56,250 nucleotides of DNA, taken from Erythrobacteraceae bacterium E2-1 Yellow Sea. GTDB taxonomy: Bacteria; Pseudomonadota; Alphaproteobacteria; Sphingomonadales; Sphingomonadaceae. The stretch spans positions 1 through 56,250 of the forward strand of contig JADCLP010000011.1 in the NCBI GenBank assembly GCA_014983025.1, read 5' to 3'. Below, piece by piece: positions 1 to 9,003 of the stretch. A model generated the notes under the pieces. The model did not search any database, had not been told where the DNA came from, and saw nothing but the letters and a program-made list of their open reading frames with translations. The position numbers were made by a program, and so were the translations under genes. Numbering within the stretch: the first letter of the stretch is position 1; the number at the start of each line of letters is the position of its first letter.

Positions 1-77
1 TCGTACGCTTCATCGTCTGTCCTTCCTTCAAGGCCAGACTCTAATCCAACTTGGAGGAAAATCAGGGGGTCACGTCA
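1..77 (-). mobile_element. End of an IS3-type insertion sequence, cut by the window edge
   Basis: Read on the minus strand, this is the terminal repeat of an IS followed by the first four codons (M-K-R-T) of a transposase OrfA that starts at position 13. The terminal motif TGACGTGACCCCCTGATTT also occurs at the right edge of the window (from 56175) in opposite orientation, and the two copies stay clearly alignable into the first codons of the gene. The assignment to IS3 is inferred from the MKR start and the layout. The copies differ at several positions, so they are related but not identical elements. Confidence 0.7.
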
Positions 78-137
78 TAGACAGGCGCGCAGATGCCACT
101 TTGCAGTAAATAGCTGACTTAGGGGACTATATCAGAC

Positions 138-3100
138 ATGAAACATTCTATTTTGGCAGGAGCGCAGTCCAAAGCTCGCCTCTACACAACCACGGGGCTT
201 GCCGCCGTGCTTGTGACCGGGCTGGCTTCACCTGTCGCCGCCCAGGATGATGCAGATAGGGACGAACCCGTATCGATCACCAATCAAACGGAAATCGCAG
301 AAGAAGAAGGCAAGATCGTTGTCGTTGGTTCGCGCGTTCGCCGTACCAATTTCGACACGCCTTCACAGGTCAATGTCTTTACACGCGAAGACGCCGTGCT
401 TGCAGGCGCGACATCGACCGCTGAAATCCTTCAGAGCTCCAGTGTGACCTCTGGCACCGCGCAGATCAATGGTTCGTTCCTGGGTTATGTATCTGAAGGC
501 GGTACGGCTGCAAACACCGTTGGCCTGCGCGGCTTTGGTGCCGCCCGTACGCTAACGCTGCTCAATGGTCGGCGCCTGGCACCTGCCGGTGTTGGCCCTG
601 AACTGGTGGCTGCCGATCTTAACGTGCTGCCCAGCGCAGTAGTTCAGCGCATCGAAGTACTGCGCGAAGGCGCATCTTCGGTTTACGGTTCTGATGCTAT
701 AGCAGGCGTGATCAACATCATTACTGACACCAAGTACGATGGCTTGACCATCGATGCCTTCACCGACCAGCCGATCGCCCATGGCGGCGGCGGTCGGACA
801 TATCGCCTTTCCGCGGTTGCAGGCAAAACTTTCGATCGCGGTTATATCACTGCATCGCTCGAATATCGTGAACGTACTGGAATGAAACTGTCCGATCGTT
901 CATCGATCGGTGCCTGCCCGCGCGATCTGTATTACGATCCGACCACGGGCGAAGAAGTTGGCCAGGTTGATCCGAACACTGGCGAGCTGCAGTGCTTCCC
1001 CTACACCACCAATGGTGGTGGCGGTACAGCCAGCGGATATGGCTTTGCCTACAGCTTCTATACCGGCGTGTTCGATCGTCGCACCTGGTTCCCGGATGGC
1101 ACCGTTATTCCGACCAATGGTATTAACCGCGTCGGCCCCAACCCGATCCAGTTCGAAGATGACATCATCGCACCGGTGAAAACCTATACCGGCTTCCTTT
1201 CGGCAGGTTACGAGCTGGAAGCGCTGGGCGATGCTGAACTGTACACAGAAGCGCTGCTCACCCGTCGTGAATCGAGCTATTCATACAGCCGTCAGCTGTC
1301 GATCGATTTCGCTACGCTGGATCCGGATATAGAAATCTATGGCGGCAGCTATGCGGGTACACCGCTTTCTGCATATGGCTATCCGACCAGCCCGTTCTTC
1401 CCGAACCAGTTGGCCGATAATGGCTATCACCTGTTCGTTCCGTTCCTGCAGCCTGCACGCCTTTCGAAAAGTGAACAGCGTGTCGACTTCCTGCGCTGGA
1501 ACGGCGGCCTGCGCGGTAACCTGGGCCTGGGTGACTGGCGCTATGATGCCAACCTGCAATATTCGCGCACCAAAGGTCGCCAGAGCCAGCCTCAGGTAAC
1601 GATTGATCGCTTCAACAACGCCCTGCACACCGTCCTGGCACCTGCAGGCACGCCTGAAGATTACATCGTATATGCTCCGCAGGATTCTGCTGGCGCCGGT
1701 GCAGGTTACACCTGTGCTTCCAACGTGAGTGGCGGTGCATATGTCACAGGTTCAACCTGTGTGCCGTTCAACCTGTATGACTACGGCACGTTCCGCAATG
1801 GTGACGTTCCCAGCAATCAGTATAACTATCTGTATCAGACCGATAGTAGCCGTGTGACTTTCGAACAGATCACTGCCTCATTCGTTGTCGATGGTACGCT
1901 GATGGAAATTCCTGGCGGGGGCACGGTAGGTGTCGCGCTGGGTTATGAACACCGTCAGGACAAGATCAACGCTGTTCCATCACTCGATGCCCAGAACTCG
2001 CGGCTGTACAACTTCAGCTCTGCTGGCATCACCGCAGGTAAGGACAATGTTGACGAAATCTTCGGCGAAATCGTTCTGCCACTGGTTGTGGACAAGCCCT
2101 TTGCACATCTGCTGGAGCTGAGTGGATCGGGTCGCTTCACGAACTATGCTTCCTATGGTTCGGACTTCACCTACCATATCAATGGTCAGTGGGCGCCGAA
2201 TGAGATCATCCGCTTCCGCGGCAATTACGGCACCTCGTTCCGTGCGCCGAACCTGTTTGAACAGCGTGTGGCTGACCAGACCGGTTTCTACCCATCGGGC
2301 GTTGATCCGTGCTCCGGCTTCGGTGGTGCATACAACCCGGGTGATAATGTCTATGATAACTGTCTTGCCGAACTGACGCCTATTCTGGGTGCCAATGCGG
2401 TGAACTATATCTCGACTGCCGGCCCGCAGGTCATCACGCAGGGTAACGTTTCGACACTGAATGCAGAAACGTCACGCTCTTACGGCTTCGGCGGCGTTGT
2501 CACAGCTCCGCTGGGCGCTGCTGACCTGTCGTTCGCAGTGGATTACTGGAATGTGAAGGTGAAGGGCGAAATCGCAACGTTGGGAACATTGATCCTCAGC
2601 CGTTGTTATGAAGCCGATGATTTCCCGAACAACCAGTATTGCGATCTGATCGAACCGCGTCTGCCGGCAACGGATTCGCAGCGGGGCAATCTTGACCTGT
2701 TCTACAACCCCTACCTCAACGTTGCGCAGCGCGCCGCCGAAGGCATTGACTTCGACGCCCGCCTGACAACTGATCTGGGTGGTGGCGAACTGGTTATCAG
2801 CGCCTCTGCAACCCGCATGCTGCACCAGATTTACCAGAGTTTCGAAGAAGACGAACCCTTCGATTACAATGGCACTCTGGGTACGCAGGGCTTTGGCGCA
2901 GGTCCGAAGTGGGTTGGCGACATGAACGTCAAGTACACCTTCCCCAGCGGCAAGGTTATCCTGAACTATGGCGTTGATTATGTCGGCAAGCAGGATTCGT
3001 CAGAATTTGGCGAAGATCGCACAGCTCCCTTCCTTGGCCCGGTCGAAGTTGACCTGGTAGCAAGCTCTTATTTTGAACACGGCTTCTCTGCCCAGTTCAA

Positions 3101-3281
3101 GATTGAAGATCTGGGACAGATCACCTTTGGCGTGAACAATCTGTTCAATGCCAAGCCGCCGATCATCTCGTCCTGCCCGTCTTCGGGATGCCAGTATCCG
3201 CGCGTGGGCAATCGCTTCAACTCGAGCGCATATGACCTGATCGGTCGTTCGCTCTTCCTGAACGTGACCCGCGAGTTCTGA
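138..3281 (+). CDS. TonB-dependent outer membrane receptor
   Basis: A 1047-residue outer membrane receptor that should import a substrate using TonB energy. A signal peptide ends near residue 35 (PVAAQ). A TonB-box-like stretch (KIVVVGSRV) follows near residue 60. The plug domain runs to about residue 200 and includes LRGFGAARTLTLLNGRR and a VEVLREGASSVYGSDAIAG segment. A long beta-barrel ends in the aromatic residue expected for outer membrane insertion (TREF). Length and layout fit the large sphingomonad receptors; the substrate cannot be told from sequence. An IS end lies only 60 bases upstream, so the native promoter may be missing. A strong terminator follows at 3338. The next two genes, a TPR-sulfotransferase and a 2OG-Fe(II) oxygenase, point the same way. 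Confidence 0.93.
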   Translation: MKHSILAGAQSKARLYTTTGLAAVLVTGLASPVAAQDDADRDEPVSITNQTEIAEEEGKIVVVGSRVRRTNFDTPSQVNVFTREDAVLAGATSTAEILQSSSVTSGTAQINGSFLGYVSEGGTAANTVGLRGFGAARTLTLLNGRRLAPAGVGPELVAADLNVLPSAVVQRIEVLREGASSVYGSDAIAGVINIITDTKYDGLTIDAFTDQPIAHGGGGRTYRLSAVAGKTFDRGYITASLEYRERTGMKLSDRSSIGACPRDLYYDPTTGEEVGQVDPNTGELQCFPYTTNGGGGTASGYGFAYSFYTGVFDRRTWFPDGTVIPTNGINRVGPNPIQFEDDIIAPVKTYTGFLSAGYELEALGDAELYTEALLTRRESSYSYSRQLSIDFATLDPDIEIYGGSYAGTPLSAYGYPTSPFFPNQLADNGYHLFVPFLQPARLSKSEQRVDFLRWNGGLRGNLGLGDWRYDANLQYSRTKGRQSQPQVTIDRFNNALHTVLAPAGTPEDYIVYAPQDSAGAGAGYTCASNVSGGAYVTGSTCVPFNLYDYGTFRNGDVPSNQYNYLYQTDSSRVTFEQITASFVVDGTLMEIPGGGTVGVALGYEHRQDKINAVPSLDAQNSRLYNFSSAGITAGKDNVDEIFGEIVLPLVVDKPFAHLLELSGSGRFTNYASYGSDFTYHINGQWAPNEIIRFRGNYGTSFRAPNLFEQRVADQTGFYPSGVDPCSGFGGAYNPGDNVYDNCLAELTPILGANAVNYISTAGPQVITQGNVSTLNAETSRSYGFGGVVTAPLGAADLSFAVDYWNVKVKGEIATLGTLILSRCYEADDFPNNQYCDLIEPRLPATDSQRGNLDLFYNPYLNVAQRAAEGIDFDARLTTDLGGGELVISASATRMLHQIYQSFEEDEPFDYNGTLGTQGFGAGPKWVGDMNVKYTFPSGKVILNYGVDYVGKQDSSEFGEDRTAPFLGPVEVDLVASSYFEHGFSAQFKIEDLGQITFGVNNLFNAKPPIISSCPSSGCQYPRVGNRFNSSAYDLIGRSLFLNVTREF

Positions 3282-3337
3282 TCTTTCCGCGCCTCTGCCC
3301 GCATGGGTGCAGGTGTGATAAGTTCTTGACAAAAATC

Positions 3338-3371
3338 GGGGCGGACAGCGATGTCCGCCCCAATTCTTTTT
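3338..3371 (+). terminator. Rho-independent terminator after the TonB receptor
   Basis: A perfect 10-base-pair GC-rich stem (GGGGCGGACA paired with TGTCCGCCCC, loop GCGA) is followed by AATTCTTTTT. It separates the receptor transcript from the sulfotransferase gene. Confidence 0.88.
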
Positions 3372-3417
3372 CCGGTCCGGGAACTTTGGACCGCATACTA
3401 TGTGAACAGGAGAGAAT

Positions 3418-5235
3418 GTGGCTGGCGTCGCAGGCAAGTGGAACCACGCAGACATCACCCGGCTGGAAGGTTTGCTGCAGGATGAAAATCAACCTCTTGC
3501 GTTAGTATGCGAACGCATTCAGGCGATGGTTGCAGATCGGCCCGATTTCCTTCCCGCCCGCCGCACTCTCGCAAGGATTCTGCGCCACATTGGTCAGCAT
3601 GAAATGGCTACACACGTAGAATTGGCGGCGATTGTGCATGGCCTGTCCCGTCCATCTTTTGTCCAGGCACAGGATGCATTTCTGGCGGACGAAATGGAAC
3701 AGGCAGAGCAGGCCATTCGCCAGCATCTGAAGCTTGACCCAGAAGATCCTGCCGCCGCACTGCTGCTGGGCGAAATTGCTGCGAAGTGTAAAGCCGCTGC
3801 CGAAGCGGAAAAACTTTTCAAACGGTCAATCTTCCTCGCACCTTCTTATATAGAGGCGCACCATGCCCTTGCCAAGCTACAACGCGATCAGGGACGATAT
3901 GTTGAGGCCCAGCAGACCATAGCCGGATTGCTGCGCTTCCAGCCCGATCACCTGCCTGCGCTGTCATTGCGCGCCGCATTGTATGAACAGATGCGCCATT
4001 TCGAAGATGCAGATGCCGCATTCGAAGAATTGCATCGTCTGCATCCGCATGATGCACGCGGTTGGGCCAACCATGCATTCCTACTCAAGACCGTGGGGCG
4101 ACAACAGGATGCCGTGTCAGCATATCGCAAGGCTGTGGAGTTGCAGCCTGCCAGCGGGCTGGGCTGGTGGGGCCTTTCCAACCTCAAGACAGTGCGTCTT
4201 TCCGATAGCGATATTGCCACAATTCGCCATGCGCTGACCCGTGAGGATCTGGATCCCGATGACCGGATCCATTTGAATTATGCGCTAGGCAAGGCGCTGG
4301 ACGATAATAAGGATTACACAGGTGCCTTCGCAGCATATTCGGCCGGTGCAATGAGCCGATTGCAACAGGTCCCTTATGATCCGCAGCGGGTGCGTGATCA
4401 TATCTGGAAAAGCATTTCTACCTGCACTGCACCTTTCTTCGCTGAGAGGCAGGGTTGGGGCACTAGTGCTTGCGATCCGATTTTTATTGTCAGCCTGCCA
4501 CGATCCGGTTCGACACTGGTTGAGCAAATATTGGCCAGCCACCCCGCGATTGAGGGAACCGAAGAACTGCACGACATCGAACGGATCTCATTATCGCTTG
4601 CCCCGCAAGGTGGCACCGGTGGCTGGCTGGATACCCTGCCAGCAATGACCCGGCAGCAGGCGCGGCAATTGGGCGATCACTATATCGAGGCAACCCGGCG
4701 TTTCCGTCATACTGACCGCCCATTCTTTACCGATAAAATGCCCAGCAATTGGGTTTTTCTAGGCCTGATCCACACCATCCTGCCAAATGCCAAGATCATT
4801 GATATTCGTCGCCATCCGATGGGCTGCGGTTTCGCCAATTTCTCGCAGCACTTCAATTGGGGGATCAATTTCTCCTACGACTTGGCACATATTGGCCAAT
4901 TCTACACTGAATACGTGCGCCAACTTGCCCATTTTGAAACGGTTCTGCCCGGTCGCGTACATCACCTGACCTATGAAGCTCTGGTTGAAGATACCGAAAG
5001 TGAAGTACAGCGGCTGCTTAAATATCTGGGGCTTCCATTTGATGAGGCTTGTCTGCGGTTTTTTGAAAATCGCCGCGCAGTCTATACCCCCAGTTCGGAA
5101 CAGGTGCGTTCGCCCATCAACCGTGAAGGTATGGAACGCTGGAAAAATTATGAGCCCTTCCTCGACCCATTGAAGCAATCTCTTGGCCCGGTGCTGACAC
5201 ATTATCCCGATATACCGCCGGATCTCTGCACTTGA
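3418..5235 (+). CDS. TPR-repeat sulfotransferase family protein
   Basis: A 605-residue cytoplasmic protein. The first half (about 20-300) is a row of tetratricopeptide repeats with alternating Ala/Leu-rich helices, expected to hold a protein or peptide partner. The second half is a PAPS-dependent sulfotransferase: the 5'-phosphosulfate loop LPRSGST lies at 360-366 after a beta strand, and a 3'-phosphate-binding segment with RRHP lies near 464-467. The start is GTG at 3418, chosen because AGGAGAG precedes it at good distance; an ATG two bases upstream is out of frame. The oxygenase gene begins 36 bases after the stop, suggesting one transcript. Such fusions are common in sphingomonads near TonB receptors. 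The acceptor is unknown; sulfation of a protein or secreted peptide is a guess. Confidence 0.88.
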   Translation: MAGVAGKWNHADITRLEGLLQDENQPLALVCERIQAMVADRPDFLPARRTLARILRHIGQHEMATHVELAAIVHGLSRPSFVQAQDAFLADEMEQAEQAIRQHLKLDPEDPAAALLLGEIAAKCKAAAEAEKLFKRSIFLAPSYIEAHHALAKLQRDQGRYVEAQQTIAGLLRFQPDHLPALSLRAALYEQMRHFEDADAAFEELHRLHPHDARGWANHAFLLKTVGRQQDAVSAYRKAVELQPASGLGWWGLSNLKTVRLSDSDIATIRHALTREDLDPDDRIHLNYALGKALDDNKDYTGAFAAYSAGAMSRLQQVPYDPQRVRDHIWKSISTCTAPFFAERQGWGTSACDPIFIVSLPRSGSTLVEQILASHPAIEGTEELHDIERISLSLAPQGGTGGWLDTLPAMTRQQARQLGDHYIEATRRFRHTDRPFFTDKMPSNWVFLGLIHTILPNAKIIDIRRHPMGCGFANFSQHFNWGINFSYDLAHIGQFYTEYVRQLAHFETVLPGRVHHLTYEALVEDTESEVQRLLKYLGLPFDEACLRFFENRRAVYTPSSEQVRSPINREGMERWKNYEPFLDPLKQSLGPVLTHYPDIPPDLCT

Positions 5236-5271
5236 TCCTCCCGCCATTCTCTGTTTTCAGGGCAGTCCGAA

Positions 5272-6267
5272 ATGGCTGATGATAGGCAAGCCTCTGCACA
5301 AATGGTGGCGCGACATGTTCGCGCTGGCCAGATGGCAGAAGCTGTGCAGCTGCTTGAACAGCAGATCGATCGCGGTGATGGCCAGGCTGCTGCCACATTG
5401 GCTGGGTGGCGAGTGTCAGGCGGTCTTATCAGGCGGGATCTGCCCATTGCGCGCGATCTGTTCGCCAAGGCAGTCGAACTGGGGTACGACATCGTCGAAC
5501 CAATACTGATCGCCTTGCTTGCCAATGGGGCAGGTGGTTGTGAACGCCGGTGGGGCGAAGCCCTGGAACGTCTTTCCATGCGAGCCAGTATCGATCCACG
5601 CGCTGCGCTGGAAACAGAATTATTGGCGGCAATGCAGATTGATCATGACGGCAGTCCAACCATGCTGCCCGATCAGCAGGAAATCCATGCAAATCCAGAT
5701 ATTCACGCATTTCCAGGCTTCCTGACCCCTGCAGAATGCCAGTTTCTTTGCGGCGTAGCCGTACCGCAACTGCACCCTGCCACTGTGGGTGACCCACGAA
5801 CCGGACAGGTTATTCTTGACCCAGTCAGACGGGCAAAAAACACCGGCTTCCCATTCATATCGGAAAGCCCTGTAATCCATGCGATTAACCGACGTATCGC
5901 AGCGGTTACTGCGACAGGTTACGAACAGGGTGAGCCATTGCAAATCATCGCGTACGAGCCTGGCGATGAGTTCAAACTGCATAGCGATGCGGTGAGCCAT
6001 GACACAAACCAACGTACGCTTACCTTTCTGGTCATGCTGGACGATGGATTTACAGGCGGTGAGACTCAATTTCCCAAACTGGATCTGAAATTGCGCGGCA
6101 ATTTGGGTGATGGTTTGATGTTCAGCAATGTCGATTACAATGGCAGGCCAGACCCTCTGGCCTGGCACGCAGGCTTGCCGGTAGAGAGCGGACGCAAGAT
6201 TATCCTTTCAAAATGGATACGCGCCCACCCACTCGATCTTTCGGGGCCGCAGGGACGACAACTGTAG
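5272..6267 (+). CDS. 2OG-Fe(II) oxygenase, prolyl 4-hydroxylase-like
   Basis: A 331-residue protein. The first 110 residues are helical and Sel1/TPR-like (pairs such as AKAVELGYD), suggesting partner binding. The C-terminal half is a P4Hc-type double-stranded beta-helix with the iron ligands visible as His237-x-Asp239 (LHSD) and His299 (WHAG), and a basic 2-oxoglutarate-binding residue in GRKIILSKW. A GGETQFP segment is typical of this family. It would hydroxylate a side chain, possibly proline, using oxygen and 2-oxoglutarate. It directly follows the TPR-sulfotransferase, so both may modify the same target. It ends six bases before the convergent end of clpB. No signal peptide is seen. Confidence 0.87.
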   Translation: MADDRQASAQMVARHVRAGQMAEAVQLLEQQIDRGDGQAAATLAGWRVSGGLIRRDLPIARDLFAKAVELGYDIVEPILIALLANGAGGCERRWGEALERLSMRASIDPRAALETELLAAMQIDHDGSPTMLPDQQEIHANPDIHAFPGFLTPAECQFLCGVAVPQLHPATVGDPRTGQVILDPVRRAKNTGFPFISESPVIHAINRRIAAVTATGYEQGEPLQIIAYEPGDEFKLHSDAVSHDTNQRTLTFLVMLDDGFTGGETQFPKLDLKLRGNLGDGLMFSNVDYNGRPDPLAWHAGLPVESGRKIILSKWIRAHPLDLSGPQGRQL

Positions 6268-6273
6268 GGTCCG

Positions 6274-8853
6274 TCAACTCACCGTCATAACCAGCGCGCC
6301 GTCGCCCTCGTCGATCTTGACCGTGCTGCCATCGGGCACCTTGCCCTCCAGCAGCATTTCAGCCAGTGGATCCTGCAGATAACGCTGCACTGCGCGTTTC
6401 AGCGGGCGGGCACCATAAACGGGATCATAACCGACCCGGCCCAACCAGCGCAGCGCGCCATCAGTCAGGTCAATGGTGATCTTGCGATCCTTCAGCAGTT
6501 TCTGCACGCGGTTGACCTGGATCTCCACAATCGGGGCCATATGTTCCTGACCCAGACGGTGGAACAGGATGATCTCGTCCAGTCGGTTGAGGAATTCGGG
6601 GCGGAAATGCCCACGCACCACATCCATTACCTGCGGTTCGACATCCTCGACCTTCTGATCATCTGTCATCTGGCTGAGATACTGGCTGCCCAGGTTCGAC
6701 GTCAGGATGATCAGCGTGTTAGAGAAATCGACCACCCTGCCCTGTCCATCGGTTAACCTGCCATCGTCGAGCACCTGCAGCAGCACGTTGAAGACATCGC
6801 TGTGCGCTTTTTCAACCTCGTCAAACAGCACGACCTGATAAGGCCGCCGACGCACGGCTTCGGTCAACACACCGCCTTCTTCATAGCCGACATAGCCCGG
6901 AGGCGCGCCGATCAGCCGCGCCACGGCATGCTTTTCCATGAATTCGCTCATGTCGATACGCACCATCGCGGTGTCATCATCGAACAGGAATTCAGCCAGC
7001 GCCTTGGTCAGTTCGGTCTTGCCGACGCCCGTGGGGCCAAGGAACAGGAAGCTGCCGAGCGGCCGGTTCGGGTCTTGCAGCCCGGCGCGCGCACGACGCA
7101 CCGCCTTGGATACGGCAGTGATGGCCGCTGCTTGCCCGATCACCCGCTTGCCCAGCAGGTTTTCCATATCCAGCAGCTTGTCGCGTTCACCCTCCATCAT
7201 CTTGTCGACGGGGATGCCGGTCCAGCGACTGACGACGCCAGCGATATCCTCTTCGGTCACCTCTTCACGCAGCAATGCATTTTCCGCCTGACCGCGTGCT
7301 TCCTCCAGCTGCTTTTCCAGTTGCGGAATCTTGCCGTAAGACAGCTCGCCCGCCTTGGCGAGGTCACCTGTACGCTGCGCCTGTTCCAGCTCGATCCGGG
7401 CCGCATCCAGATCTTCCTTGATCCGGCTTTCGGCATGGATTTTATCGCGTTCATTCTGCCAACGCGTGGTCAGTTCAGATGATTGCTGTTCCAGATTGGC
7501 CAGCTCTTCACGCAAGGCGGTGAGTCGATCCTTTGATGCCTGATCGCTTTCTTTCGACAGCGCCTGTTCCTCGATCTTCAGCTGAATGATCCGCCGGTCG
7601 AGATTTTCGATTTCTTCGGGCTTGCTCTCCACCTCCATGCGGATACGGCTCGCCGCCTCGTCCATCAGGTCGATTGCCTTGTCGGGCAGAAACCGATTCT
7701 GGATGTAACGGTTGGACAACTGGGCTGCGGCCACCAGCGCATTATCGGTGATGTTGACACCGTGGTGCAGCTCATACTTTTCCTTCAGCCCGCGCAGGAT
7801 GCTGATCGTGTCTTCTACGCTCGGCTCTTCAATATAGACGGGCTGGAACCGCCGCTGCAGCGCCGGGTCCTTCTCGACATATTTCTGGTACTCATCCAGT
7901 GTCGTTGCGCCGATACAGTGCAGTTCGCCGCGGGACAGGGCAGGCTTGAGCAAATTGCTCGCATCCATACTGCCTTCGCTGGCACCTGCGCCAATCAGAG
8001 TGTGCATTTCATCAATAAACAGGATGATCTGGCCATCGGAACCCTTGACCTCGTCCAGAACAGCCTTGAGCCGCTCTTCAAACTCGCCACGATATTTCGC
8101 ACCAGCAATCAGTGCGCCCATGTCGAGGCTCATGAGCGTGCGGCCCTTCAGGCTATCGGGCACATCGCCATTGGCGATGCGCAGTGCCAGCCCTTCAGCA
8201 ATGGCGGTCTTGCCCGTGCCGGGCTCGCCAATCAGGGCGGGGTTGTTCTTGGTACGGCGCGCCAGAATCTGGATGGTGCGGCGGATTTCCTCGTCGCGGC
8301 CAATCACCGGGTCCAGCTTGCCCGCCCGCGCGGCCTCCGTCAGGTCGCGTGCGTATTTCTTCATCGCGTCATAGCTTTCTTCTGCACCCGCGCTGTCTGC
8401 ACTGCGGCCACCGGTCACATCCTGAATGGCTGCCTCCAATGCCTTGGCATCAACACTAGCAGCCTTCAGTGCCTTGCCCGCCGGATTGTCAGATGCGAGC
8501 GCCAGAGCCTGCAACAGGCGCTGCACGGGCACGAAGCTGTCGCCAGCCTTTTGCGCCAGCTGTTCCGCCTGGTCGAGCAGGCGCACGGCATCATTGTCCA
8601 GCCCCGGTGTTTGCTGTGCGCCACCGCCGGATACCGCCGGAATCTTGGCCAGTGCGTTATCGACTTCTGTAATCGCCACGCCGGCATTGCCGCCTGCGCG
8701 TTGTATCAGCTGGGCCGACATGCCTTCTGAATCTTCCAGCAATGCCTTCAGGATATGCGCGGGCGTGATCCGCTGATGGTTCATGCGGATGGCAACTGTC
8801 TGTGCGCTTTGCAGAAAACCCTTGGCGCGGTCGGTGAATTTTTCGAGATTCAT
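6274..8853 (-). CDS. clpB: ATP-dependent chaperone ClpB
   Basis: An 859-residue hexameric AAA+ disaggregase that works with DnaK to rescue aggregated proteins in the cytoplasm. Visible parts in order: the N-terminal Clp repeat domain (1-145), AAA module 1 with Walker A GEPGTGKT at 209-216, the ClpB-specific coiled-coil middle domain (about 400-530, rich in Glu, Gln and Lys), AAA module 2 with Walker A GPTGVGKT at 606-613, and the C-terminal D2-small domain. The length is standard. The ATG at 8853 begins [10 protein letters not shown], the expected start. A heat-shock-like promoter candidate lies about 40-60 bases upstream. Confidence 0.98.
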   Translation of the reverse strand: MNLEKFTDRAKGFLQSAQTVAIRMNHQRITPAHILKALLEDSEGMSAQLIQRAGGNAGVAITEVDNALAKIPAVSGGGAQQTPGLDNDAVRLLDQAEQLAQKAGDSFVPVQRLLQALALASDNPAGKALKAASVDAKALEAAIQDVTGGRSADSAGAEESYDAMKKYARDLTEAARAGKLDPVIGRDEEIRRTIQILARRTKNNPALIGEPGTGKTAIAEGLALRIANGDVPDSLKGRTLMSLDMGALIAGAKYRGEFEERLKAVLDEVKGSDGQIILFIDEMHTLIGAGASEGSMDASNLLKPALSRGELHCIGATTLDEYQKYVEKDPALQRRFQPVYIEEPSVEDTISILRGLKEKYELHHGVNITDNALVAAAQLSNRYIQNRFLPDKAIDLMDEAASRIRMEVESKPEEIENLDRRIIQLKIEEQALSKESDQASKDRLTALREELANLEQQSSELTTRWQNERDKIHAESRIKEDLDAARIELEQAQRTGDLAKAGELSYGKIPQLEKQLEEARGQAENALLREEVTEEDIAGVVSRWTGIPVDKMMEGERDKLLDMENLLGKRVIGQAAAITAVSKAVRRARAGLQDPNRPLGSFLFLGPTGVGKTELTKALAEFLFDDDTAMVRIDMSEFMEKHAVARLIGAPPGYVGYEEGGVLTEAVRRRPYQVVLFDEVEKAHSDVFNVLLQVLDDGRLTDGQGRVVDFSNTLIILTSNLGSQYLSQMTDDQKVEDVEPQVMDVVRGHFRPEFLNRLDEIILFHRLGQEHMAPIVEIQVNRVQKLLKDRKITIDLTDGALRWLGRVGYDPVYGARPLKRAVQRYLQDPLAEMLLEGKVPDGSTVKIDEGDGALVMTVS

Positions 8854-8885
8854 GAATGGAAACCCCTCATTGCGTTACCACCATA

Positions 8886-8913
8886 ATATGGTGTTGTATT
8901 TTGGCAACACAAG
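8886..8913 (-). promoter_or_regulatory. Candidate RpoH (sigma-32) promoter of clpB
   Basis: On the minus strand, CTTGTG (8913-8908) is followed after 14 bases by CACCATAT (8893-8886). This resembles the RpoH consensus CTTGAA / CCCCATNT and sits at suitable distance from the clpB start. clpB is a classic heat-shock gene. Two mismatches to consensus keep confidence low. Confidence 0.4.
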
Positions 8914-9003
8914 TACTTCCCCACGAAATTTAGTTGGGGTGTATTAGCCAGATATAGGGGTGCCCTGCGCGGTTGCGAGGGGATAGATCAAATTTGCGGC
9001 AAA

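Noticed and set aside
7762..8730. Long plus-strand open frame opposite clpB
   Set aside because: It lies entirely within clpB on the other strand, has no recognisable motif and follows from the codon bias of a GC-rich gene.
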